From: Clostridia bacterium
Lineage (GTDB): Bacteria; Bacillota; Clostridia; Christensenellales; Aristaeellaceae
Reading direction: 5' to 3'
Assembly (NCBI GenBank): GCA_017459565.1
Contig: JAFUCP010000076.1
Location: 1-47,947, forward strand
DNA length: 47,947 nt
Shown here: in pieces, positions 15,707 through 21,979 of the stretch
How positions within the stretch are numbered: position 1 is the stretch's first letter
Layout: each line of letters opens with the position of its first letter
Position numbers and translations under genes: made by a program
Notes under the pieces: model-generated
What the model saw: only the letters and a program-made list of their open reading frames with translations
What the model was told of the DNA's origin: nothing
Databases searched by the model: none

Positions 15707-16630
15707 TTGGCACGGTTTTGGAATTTCCGAAACGACGAACATGAGCCGGAGGACGGCGTGCTGGATGTGCGCGGGGTGCTGGTGGCCGACGACAGCTGGT
15801 GGTATGACGACGCGATCAGCGCAAAGGAGTTTCGGGAACAGCTTAAAAACTATCGGAACGTGACCGTCATCCTGAACAGCCCCGGCGGCGACGTGATGGC
15901 GGGCGCGGAGATGTACTCGGCGCTTCGGGAGCACAGCGCATCCGGGCGGGGCAAGGTGACCGTGAAGGTGACGGCCCTGGCGGCCAGCGCGGCCAGCGTG
16001 CTGGCGATGGCGGGCGACGAGGTGCTCATGAGCCCCGTGGCCTACATGATGGTGCACAACCCCTGGAGCATCATCGCGGGCAATTCGGACGACATGCGGC
16101 ATGAGGCCGACGTGCTGAACGAAATCGCGGAGGGCATCATCACCGCCTACCAGCTCAAGACCGGCAAGAGCCGGGCGAAGCTGAAGGAACTCATGGAGGC
16201 CGAGAGCTACATGGACGCCCGCCGGGCCGTGAAGGAGGGCTTCGCCGACGGCCTGCTGTACCAGGGAGACGAGGGAACAGGGAAAAGGGAACAGGGAACA
16301 GGGGAGGACGAACCCGACGAACCTGACCCCGATGAGAAAGAGCCCGACGAAGAGGACGGCGTGATGATGCGTGCCCGCGACTTCGGCATGGGCCGCGCGG
16401 TGGCACTGGCCCAGGCGCACGGGATGAAGCTCAACCCGCTGCGGACGGTCAAGCTTACCGATACCGCCCGCGACATCGAGGAACCCGAGGCAGCTTTGCC
16501 CAGGGCAAAGCTGTCCGCGCGAAGCGCGGATGGCTCAGGCCGAATTGAAAATTCGGACTTCGCCACCTTAGAGGACGAGATCCGGGAGGACATCGAACGC
16601 CGGGCCTCCATGATTGCGTCCCTGTTTTGA
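15707..16630 (+). CDS. ClpP-type head maturation protease
   Basis: A 307-residue serine protease that would cleave capsid precursors. The ClpP fold shows VILNSPGGDVMAGAEMYSAL (residues 55-74), catalytic S97 in ALAASAASVLAMAGDE and H117 in MVHNPW. I chose TTG 15707, right after the portal stop with GAGGTGGGG ahead. After residue about 185 comes a Lys/Glu/Asp-rich linker partly encoded by GGGAACA repeats (16268-16303). Residues about 262-284 are encoded by a triad of hairpins (16491-16556), an apparent in-frame insertion near the C-terminus. The stop overlaps a 24-bp palindrome. Confidence 0.9.
   Translation: MARFWNFRNDEHEPEDGVLDVRGVLVADDSWWYDDAISAKEFREQLKNYRNVTVILNSPGGDVMAGAEMYSALREHSASGRGKVTVKVTALAASAASVLAMAGDEVLMSPVAYMMVHNPWSIIAGNSDDMRHEADVLNEIAEGIITAYQLKTGKSRAKLKELMEAESYMDARRAVKEGFADGLLYQGDEGTGKREQGTGEDEPDEPDPDEKEPDEEDGVMMRARDFGMGRAVALAQAHGMKLNPLRTVKLTDTARDIEEPEAALPRAKLSARSADGSGRIENSDFATLEDEIREDIERRASMIASLF
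16491..16556 (+). repeat. Hairpin triad A, inside the protease gene
   Basis: Three consecutive hairpins: CAGCTTTGCCC with GGGCAAAGCTG (16491-16513), TCCGCGC-GAA-GCGCGGA (16514-16530) and CCGAATT-GAA-AATTCGG (16540-16556). The second and third have 3-nt GAA loops. The reading frame stays open throughout, so the element is translated. Confidence 0.85.
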
Positions 16631-16653
16631 AAAGCGCCAACGTTGGCGCTTTT
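16630..16653. repeat. 24-bp palindrome, copy 3 of 5
   Basis: Perfect palindrome identical to the one at 6754. Its first base is the last base of the protease stop codon, and it ends 8 nt before the AAGGAGAG ribosome binding site of the capsid gene. Confidence 0.9.
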
Positions 16654-16674
16654 GACATGAAAGGAGAGAAAGAA

Positions 16675-17913
16675 ATGAATCCGCAGGAACTCATGAATCA
16701 GATTACCAACCTGGGCAATCAGATCAGGACTGCCGCTGCGGCCCTCGCGGCCCGCGCGGCTGACAGCAACGTGAGCATCGCCGACCTGGAGGCCGAACAG
16801 GCGCGGCTGAACGACATGAACAAGCGGCTGGCGGCCCTCCAGGCAGCCTACGACACCGCCGTGGCGGCGCAGGCGGGCGGGATGCAGCGGCAGCAGCAGA
16901 CCCAGCAGCAGGGCGGCCAGCAGAGCCGGAACCTGGGCGAAATGCTGCGCTCCAACGAGTACGCCCGCGCCTTCGCCTTCGCCATCCAGAACGGCCTGAA
17001 CCGCCGGACGGCGCGGCAGCACGAAGAGGCCCGGATCCTTTACGACGCGCTGACCGAGTCGGGCGGCACGCCCACCGGCGCAGACGGCGGCTTCCTGGTG
17101 CCGGAGGACATCGACCACTCCATCCGGGAGCTGAAGCGGACGCTCAATCCCCTGGCCCCGCTGTTCAACGAGGAGACCGTGACCGCGCCCACCGGCTGGC
17201 GGGTGCAGGACACCGCCCCCACCACCGGCTTCCCCGTGGTGAACGAGATGGGCACCATCACCAGCGGCGACCAGCCCGTGTTTAACAAGGTGCTGTACAG
17301 TGTGGAAAAGCGCGGCCTCATCCTGCCGGTGTCCAACGAGCTGCTGACCGACAACGTGGCGAACCTGTTTGCCTACATCAGCCGGTGGTTTGCCAAGAAG
17401 CTGGTCATCACGGAGAACAGCCTGCTCATCACCCTGCTCAAGACCCTGCCCGCCACGGACATCACCACCGACCCTGTGGCCGGTCTCAAGAAGGCCCTGA
17501 ACGTGGAGCTGGATCCCGCCATCAGCGCCATTTCCACGATCATCACCAACCAGTCGGGCTATGACGCGCTGGATCAGCTCCAGGACGATATGAAGCGCCC
17601 CTTGCTCCAGCCCGACCCGACCAGCGCCACCACCCACCGCTTCAAGGGACGCGGCGTGCACGCGGTGAGCGACGCCTCCATGGCGAACACCACTACCGGC
17701 AGCGGCTCCAACGAGGTCACCAAGGCCGACCTGTTCATCGGCGACGGCAAGGAATTTGCCACGCTTTTCAGGTGCGGCGGCTTTGAGCTGGCGTCGACCG
17801 ACATCGGCGGCAACGCCTGGAAGAGCGACTCCACCGAAGTGCGCGGCATTGTGCGCCTGGGCGTGACCAAATTCGACGGCGGCGCGATGGTACGCAAGAC
17901 GATCACGGTATGA
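16675..17913 (+). CDS. HK97-type major capsid protein
   Basis: A 412-residue protein. The N-terminal delta domain is a coiled coil (residues about 1-75) with a Gln-rich stretch (QRQQQTQQQGGQQ) and is probably removed by the protease encoded upstream. The HK97 fold follows, with GGFLVPEDIDHSIRELKRTL, VNEMGTITSGDQPVFNKVLY and LILPVSNELLTDN. The ATG at 16675 has AAGGAGAG ahead. The 5' untranslated side carries the 24-bp palindrome. Confidence 0.95.
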   Translation: MNPQELMNQITNLGNQIRTAAAALAARAADSNVSIADLEAEQARLNDMNKRLAALQAAYDTAVAAQAGGMQRQQQTQQQGGQQSRNLGEMLRSNEYARAFAFAIQNGLNRRTARQHEEARILYDALTESGGTPTGADGGFLVPEDIDHSIRELKRTLNPLAPLFNEETVTAPTGWRVQDTAPTTGFPVVNEMGTITSGDQPVFNKVLYSVEKRGLILPVSNELLTDNVANLFAYISRWFAKKLVITENSLLITLLKTLPATDITTDPVAGLKKALNVELDPAISAISTIITNQSGYDALDQLQDDMKRPLLQPDPTSATTHRFKGRGVHAVSDASMANTTTGSGSNEVTKADLFIGDGKEFATLFRCGGFELASTDIGGNAWKSDSTEVRGIVRLGVTKFDGGAMVRKTITV

Positions 17914-17916
17914 CGC

Positions 17917-17997
17917 CCCGCGCTACTGCCTGCGGCAAGCGCGGGTTTCGGGCGGGCCAGCCAAATGGCCTCGCCCTCAGTCCGGCTAACGCCGGAC
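17917..17997 (+). repeat. Hairpin triad B, after the capsid gene
   Basis: Three hairpins in the 130-nt gap after the capsid gene: CCCGCGCT-ac-TGCC-tgc-GGCA-AGCGCGGG (17917-17945, 2-nt bulge), GGGCG/GGCCA with TGGCC/CGCCC (17950-17976), and GTCCGGC-taac-GCCGGAC (17980-17997). The ACTGCC-nnn-GGCA core recurs in triads D and E. Confidence 0.85.
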
Positions 17998-18004
17998 GCT
18001 ACTA

Positions 18005-18028
18005 AAAAGCGCCAACGTTGGCGCTTTT
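18005..18028. repeat. 24-bp palindrome, copy 4 of 5
   Basis: Perfect palindrome identical to the one at 6754. It directly follows hairpin triad B and ends just before the GAGGAGG ribosome binding site of the next gene. Confidence 0.9.
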
Positions 18029-18042
18029 GAGGAGGACGCGAC

Positions 18043-18288
18043 ATGGCTATTGAGAGAATGGACACCCAGCAGACCACCTGCAACGCCATTTCCGTGGAAG
18101 GAAGCGAGCGCAGGCAGGTGGCCACGGCGACCTGCTCCCTCCGGCCCGGAAAGAGCGTGAATTTTTCCATCGACCTGCCCCAGGGCGGCATCAAGGACGC
18201 CGACGACCTGAAGGCGGTTTCCGACATGTTCAAACAGTTCATGCAGGACGAGCTGGAAAAGGCGCAGGAGACTGGGATCCCGATTTAG
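18043..18288 (+). CDS. Hypothetical structural-module protein
   Basis: An 81-residue protein starting at ATG 18043 after GAGGAGG. It contains SVEGSERRQVATATCSLRPG and a helical C-terminus (DDLKAVSDMFKQFMQDELEK). It lies between capsid and connector genes, so it may be a small head component. I do not recognise the family. Confidence 0.65.
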   Translation: MAIERMDTQQTTCNAISVEGSERRQVATATCSLRPGKSVNFSIDLPQGGIKDADDLKAVSDMFKQFMQDELEKAQETGIPI

Positions 18289-18301
18289 GAAGGTGAGCAG
18301 C

Positions 18302-18655
18302 ATGGCGGTGGACGTTGAGTACATCCGGCGCATAGCGGGCGCTGACCCCGAGGAAAGCGTCGAGCTGCTGGAGGCCATCCGGGACGCAGCGGTGGAATGG
18401 TACGAAAAGGCGGACGTGCCCCGCACGACCGAGGGGCCGCTTTACCGCTTTTGGGTGGCCAACCTTGCGGCCTGGATGTACGACAACCGAGGGAACGCCG
18501 ACGCACTGGCGGCGATCCCCTCCTACATCGTGACCAGCGTCCACCAGCTGCGGCCGAGGCGTGAATCCCAGAGGGATTCACGGTCGCCTTCGGCGACTGC
18601 GGGCGGTCGAATCAAAGATTCGAGCGCCGCACCTGTCAGGGGTGATAAAAAGTGA
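18302..18655 (+). CDS. Head-tail connector (gp6-like)
   Basis: A 117-residue protein with the helical pattern of HK97 gp6-type connectors: VEYIRRIAGADPEESVELLE, AAVEWYEKADVP, FWVANLAAWMYDNRG, AIPSYIVTSVHQLR. The ATG at 18302 was preferred to the GTG at 18293 for spacing to AGGAAGG. The last 30 residues (from about 87) are encoded by hairpin triad C and look added to the natural C-terminus, which in the family ends soon after the HQLR-like helix. Confidence 0.8.
   Translation: MAVDVEYIRRIAGADPEESVELLEAIRDAAVEWYEKADVPRTTEGPLYRFWVANLAAWMYDNRGNADALAAIPSYIVTSVHQLRPRRESQRDSRSPSATAGGRIKDSSAAPVRGDKK
18561..18630 (+). repeat. Hairpin triad C, inside the connector gene
   Basis: Three hairpins with 3-nt loops: GTGAATCCC-aga-GGGATTCAC (18561-18581), GTCGCC-ttc-GGCGAC (18583-18597) and TCGAATC-aaa-GATTCGA (18607-18623), the last within a longer GC-rich stem. 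The frame stays open, giving an Arg/Ser-rich tail to the connector. Confidence 0.85.
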
Positions 18656-18990
18656 GCATCAAGGCAGGCGACCTGCGGCAGCTGGTGACGCTGCAAAAGC
18701 CGGTGAGCCGCGTCAATGAAAAGGGGCGCAGGATTACCGACTGGGAAACCGTGGCGACGGTGCACGCCGGGAAAGCGGACGTTTCCGGGCGCGAATTTTA
18801 CGTGGCCCAGGCCTATCACGCCGAGGACGTGGTGACCTGGACGCTGCGGTACCGCGAGGACATAACGACCGAGTGGCGGCTTGTGCACCATGGCGCACAG
18901 TACAACATTTTAGAGGTCAACCACTTAGGCTATATGCGGGACTACATCCGCATAAAGACGCGGCTTGTGACCGGGGAGGCGGTGAAGTAG
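18652..18990 (+). CDS. Phage head-tail adaptor (head closure)
   Basis: A 112-residue protein of the head-tail adaptor/SPP1 gp16-like type: GDLRQLVTLQKPVSRVNEKG, WETVATVHAGKADVSGREFY, TWTLRYREDITTEWRLVHHG, YNILEVNHL. It starts with GTG in a GTGA overlap with the connector. It would seal the head and join the tail. Confidence 0.88.
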   Translation: MSIKAGDLRQLVTLQKPVSRVNEKGRRITDWETVATVHAGKADVSGREFYVAQAYHAEDVVTWTLRYREDITTEWRLVHHGAQYNILEVNHLGYMRDYIRIKTRLVTGEAVK

Positions 18991-19421
18991 TGGGCACATT
19001 TCAAACGGGCGGCATTGCCGCCGAGCTTGAACGATTCGACGGCTTGGCAAAGGGTGTCAACGAGGCCTGCGAAAAAGCTGTGGACGCCGGTGGCAAGGCG
19101 CTGGCAAAGCGCCTGACCGAAGCCGCGCCGGAGAAGAGCGGCGGGCTGAAGCGGAGCATCAAGTCGGGCAAGGTGGAATACAACGCCGCCGACGGCTACC
19201 ACTGCGACGTCGGCCCCACCGGGAAGAACTCGCGGGGCGAGCCCTACGCCAAGATCGGCAATATTCTGGAATACGGCAGATCGGCGCAGGCCAGAGATCC
19301 GGGGCGCGACATCTCCGCGATGAGCGCCAAACCCTGGTTTAATCCGGCGGTGGGCCGCGCGGAAACCGAGGTCAAGCAGGCCATGCAGCGGGCCTTCGAG
19401 GAGGCGCAGAATCGTGGCTGA
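18990..19421 (+). CDS. HK97 gp10-type tail component
   Basis: A 143-residue protein. It has the gp10 family pattern: an N-terminal helix (AAELERFDGLAKGVNEACEK), TEAAPEKSGGLKRSIKSGKV, GNILEYGRSAQARDPGRDIS, PWFNPAVGRAETEVKQAMQR. The start is GTG 18990, sharing its G with the preceding TAG stop. It probably helps finish the tail. Confidence 0.88.
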   Translation: MGTFQTGGIAAELERFDGLAKGVNEACEKAVDAGGKALAKRLTEAAPEKSGGLKRSIKSGKVEYNAADGYHCDVGPTGKNSRGEPYAKIGNILEYGRSAQARDPGRDISAMSAKPWFNPAVGRAETEVKQAMQRAFEEAQNRG

Positions 19422-19770
19422 TTTAATGACCAACGACGCGGTGCAGCAGCACTTTTACCAGGCACTGAAAGACCTGCCCGTGCCGGTGAGCCAGCCTCCG
19501 GGCGATTCATCGGCTGAGACCTGGGTCACCTTCAACGAGGTGAGCGGGGACGGGCGCGGCGCGTCCAACGCGGTGACGCGGGTGCGGCATCTGGTGCAGC
19601 TGCACGCCTGGACACATTCACAGGACGACGAACACCGAACGGCCTTTTTTATGTCAATCGAGCTACTCAAGGCCGCCGGTGTTCGCGTGTTCGGCTGGGG
19701 GCCGGACGACTACGAACAGGACACCGGCATCCACCACATCGCCTGCACCTGCGAGTGGTGGCAGCGGTAA
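19414..19770 (+). CDS. Tail terminator/completion protein
   Basis: A 118-residue protein starting with GTG 19414 and overlapping the gp10-like gene by 8 nt. Features LVQLHAWTHSQDDEHRTAFF and DTGIHHIACTCEWW fit the DUF3168/tail terminator fold encoded at this place in siphoviruses. It would cap the tail tube at the head-proximal end. Confidence 0.75.
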   Translation: MADLMTNDAVQQHFYQALKDLPVPVSQPPGDSSAETWVTFNEVSGDGRGASNAVTRVRHLVQLHAWTHSQDDEHRTAFFMSIELLKAAGVRVFGWGPDDYEQDTGIHHIACTCEWWQR

Positions 19771-19784
19771 AGGAGGAGAAATAA

Positions 19785-20390
19785 ATGGCGAATAACGGCA
19801 ACTACACTGAGGGCTATTTCAGCGGTGTACTTGACATCAACTACGCCCTCATGACCGGGCAGGACAGCCCGGCGCTGCGCCCGACCTATGGCGCGATGAA
19901 AACGCTGGCCAAGACCATTGAGGTGACCATCACGCCCAACTACAAGGAGGGCAAGGTGTACGCCTCGAACGTGGCGACCCGGAACGAGCGCCGGGTGGAC
20001 AGCTACACCGTGTCGATCAACGCGGACAAGATCCCCTACGCGGTGCGCAAGGAGATCCTGGGCCGCGAAACTGACGCCAACGGCGTGCAGATCATCAAGG
20101 GCAACCAGGTGGCCCCTTACCTGGCCATCGCCTTTGCGCTGACGCTGGACGACGACAGCCAGGAGCTGTGGGTGCTGTACAAGGGCAAGTTTTCTGAGCC
20201 CAGCCAGACCGGCCACACCGACAGCGACAGCACGACCTACCAGCACCCCACCATCGAGGGCACCTTCGTGCGGCGCGAGTACGACAACGCGCTGGCGAGC
20301 ATCGCGGCCACGGCGGACGAGAACGTGATGGAAACCGCGAGGGCCAGCTGGTTCGAGTCGGTCTACGAGGCGGTGGAAAGCAATGGCTGA
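19785..20390 (+). CDS. Major tail protein (phi13-type)
   Basis: A 201-residue tube subunit. It has family-like segments TEGYFSGVLDINYALMTGQD, KTIEVTITPNYKEGKVYASN, YTVSINADKIPYAVRKEILG and IAFALTLDDDSQELWVLYKG. The start ATG 19785 follows AAAGGAGG. Gene order (tail terminator, tube, chaperone) supports the call. Confidence 0.9.
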   Translation: MANNGNYTEGYFSGVLDINYALMTGQDSPALRPTYGAMKTLAKTIEVTITPNYKEGKVYASNVATRNERRVDSYTVSINADKIPYAVRKEILGRETDANGVQIIKGNQVAPYLAIAFALTLDDDSQELWVLYKGKFSEPSQTGHTDSDSTTYQHPTIEGTFVRREYDNALASIAATADENVMETARASWFESVYEAVESNG

Positions 20391-20778
20391 GAAGGACATC
20401 CGGGGCACGGACATCTCCGCGCCCCTCGACCGCATCGAGCTGGCGGGGAAGGAATACCCGCTGCGGTTTGACCTGGCGTGCATGCGGGTGGCCGAGGACG
20501 TGTACGAGATCCAGTACGGACGCAGCGACAACTTCGCGCAGATTCTGAAGAGCCTGGGCGCTGGCAAGCTGGGAGCCGTGATGGCGATCCTGTACGGGGC
20601 GCTGCTCTCCGGCATTGCAGCGGAGAAGAAGGAGCCCATGCCCTGGGATGAATACGCGGAAAAATTCCGGCTGACCAGCGTCCCCTCCGTGCGGGAGCTT
20701 TTGATGGAAAAGCTCACCGACGCGCTGCCCAGGGCCGAAGGTGACGCGGGAAACCCTCCGCAGACCGGGGAGACCTGA
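20383..20778 (+). CDS. Tail assembly chaperone, short form (gpG-like)
   Basis: A 131-residue protein starting at ATG 20383, 8 nt inside the tube gene. It contains DRIELAGKEYPLRFDLACMR and AQILKSLGAGKLGAVMAILY, typical of Firmicutes tail chaperones. The zero frame ends at TGA 20776-20778. A slippery site upstream of that stop would yield a longer second form. It would hold the tape measure in solution during tail assembly. Confidence 0.88.
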   Translation: MAEKDIRGTDISAPLDRIELAGKEYPLRFDLACMRVAEDVYEIQYGRSDNFAQILKSLGAGKLGAVMAILYGALLSGIAAEKKEPMPWDEYAEKFRLTSVPSVRELLMEKLTDALPRAEGDAGNPPQTGET

Positions 20779-20999
20779 CCGACGGCTTTCCCTGGCTATG
20801 GCTTTATGGCGAGGCGCTTCGTTGCGGCATGGACGCCGAGACCTTTTGGAAGTCCAGCCCGCGAGCGGTGCACCTGTTCATCCGGCACATACGCAGGCCG
20901 GGAAAGGGCACCGGCACGAAGCCTGCGGCGGGGCCGCAGAACCGTGGCGGCCAGCAGGCCGTGAAGCGGGTGCGGCTGAAATATCTGCCACACCCATGA
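20383..20999 (+). CDS. Tail assembly chaperone, -1 frameshift form (gpGT-like)
   Basis: Ribosomes slipping one base back at GGGAAAC (20748-20754) would leave the zero frame before its stop and continue to TGA 20997-20999. The added domain reads DGFPWLWLYGEALRCGMDAE, then FWKSSPRAVHLFIRHI and a basic tail ending LKYLPHP. That frame has a stop at 20742-20744 and no ATG, GTG or TTG start with a ribosome binding site, so it makes sense only as a fusion. This is the conserved G/GT strategy of lambda-type tails. Confidence 0.82.
20748..20754 (+). promoter_or_regulatory. Programmed -1 ribosomal frameshift site
   Basis: The heptamer GGGAAAC lies in the order G-GGA-AAC relative to the zero frame, the canonical X-XXY-YYZ slippery pattern (lambda uses GGGAAAG). 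Both frames stay open between the upstream -1 stop (20742) and the zero-frame stop (20776). Confidence 0.85.
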
Positions 21000-21010
21000 A
21001 ACCAACGAAA

Positions 21011-21044
21011 GGGGGAAGGAAAGAAAAGCCTTCCCCCATTTTTT
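21011..21044 (+). terminator. Strong terminator after the tail chaperone
   Basis: GGGGGAAGG (21011-21019) pairs with CCTTCCCCC (21029-21037), followed by ATTTTTT. This is a textbook rho-independent terminator between the chaperone and distal tail genes, where most siphoviruses have the tape measure gene. Confidence 0.85.
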
Positions 21045-21052
21045 ATAACGCA

Positions 21053-21147
21053 CCGCCGCCCTCGCGTAGCGGGTCGGCGGCAGCGCCGCGCTGGGAATCG
21101 AAGATTCCGCGCGGGCTGGTCGCGCCTGCCTGCGGCAGTGGCGCGAC
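21053..21147 (+). repeat. Hairpin triad D, after the tail chaperone
   Basis: Three hairpins: CCGCCG...CGGCGG (21053-21080, inner CGC-gta-GCG), CAGC-g-CCGCGC-tg-GGAATC-gaa-GATTCC-GCGCGG-GCTG (21081-21118) and GTCGCGCC-TGCC-tgc-GGCA-gt-GGCGCGAC (21119-21147). The whole block recurs in inverted orientation as triad E at 38833-38930. Confidence 0.88.
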
Positions 21148-21169
21148 TGCTGAAGGGAGGTGACGCAAT

Positions 21170-21955
21170 GTGCTATTAAACGAGACCGGCTTCACCTTTG
21201 GCGGCGTACACTCCCGGCGCGACATGGGGCTATTGTACGTTGAAAAGGAGGGGCACATCGCCATCCCGGAAATCAAGCGCAACAGCTACCAAATCGCGGG
21301 CATGAGCGGCACGCTGCTGCTGTCCGGCGAAACCTGGCAGCCCTTCAACCTGGAGGGCTCGCTGTACCCGGCAGAGGAGCCGCGCACGCAGGCAGAGGCC
21401 CAGGCGCTGCTGCGGGATATTTCGGCATGGCTGACGGCAGGGCGACAGCAATTGATATTCGACTATGAGCCGGACATCTTTTACATGGCGGAGCTGTCCG
21501 CGACCAGCAAGTGGACGCTGCGGAACTGGTTCGGCGGCGAGCTTCAGATCCGCTTTCTGGTGCAGCCCTACGCCTACAACGTGGAGGAGCACAGCGCGAC
21601 GGTCACAGCTACGACGGGCACCACGTCCGTGCAGCTTCCGCTGGCGGTGCAGACAGGCTTGCCCGCGCCGCTGAAGCTGACTATAGAAAACAACGGCAGC
21701 GCGGCCATTACGGGCGTGAGCTGCCGAGACATCACGCTTCAGGACATGAGGCTCACGCGCGGCCAGAAGCTGGAGATCACATCGGAGCCGCCCGCGGGGG
21801 CTACCATCGGCAGCTCCAGCGCTCTCCAATACGCGACGGCCTTTGCGCCGGTCTACCTGGACAATGGCGTGAACACGCTCAGGGTGTCGCTCACTTCCGA
21901 AGCGGGCGGCACACATTCCGCCGTCATCACGGCGAGCGCGAGAGGGCGCTGGTAA
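21170..21955 (+). CDS. Distal tail protein (Dit-like)
   Basis: A 261-residue protein. The N-terminal half has the Dit/siphovirus tail component pattern (FTFGGVHSRRDMGLLYVEKE, GHIAIPEIKRNSYQIAGMSG, ETWQPFNLEGSLY, FGGELQIRFLVQPYAYNVEE). The C-terminal half is a beta-sandwich-like domain (LPAPLKLTIENNGSAAITGV). The start is GTG 21170, 8 nt after GGAGGT. It would form the hub joining tube and tip. Confidence 0.88.
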   Translation: MLLNETGFTFGGVHSRRDMGLLYVEKEGHIAIPEIKRNSYQIAGMSGTLLLSGETWQPFNLEGSLYPAEEPRTQAEAQALLRDISAWLTAGRQQLIFDYEPDIFYMAELSATSKWTLRNWFGGELQIRFLVQPYAYNVEEHSATVTATTGTTSVQLPLAVQTGLPAPLKLTIENNGSAAITGVSCRDITLQDMRLTRGQKLEITSEPPAGATIGSSSALQYATAFAPVYLDNGVNTLRVSLTSEAGGTHSAVITASARGRW

Positions 21956-21979
21956 GCGCCAAGAGGAGGTGATAGGGGA

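Noticed and set aside
16268-16303. GGGAACA-type short repeats in the protease gene
   Set aside because: It is a simple in-frame microsatellite encoding a flexible linker. I see no further function.
13854-17661. Long minus-strand frames opposite portal, terminase, protease and capsid genes
   Set aside because: They overlap well-identified plus-strand genes fully and have typical antisense composition with no recognisable motifs.
16491-18630. Hairpin triads as a CRISPR array
   Set aside because: Units differ in sequence, have no constant repeat-spacer length, lie within or between phage genes, and no cas genes are present.
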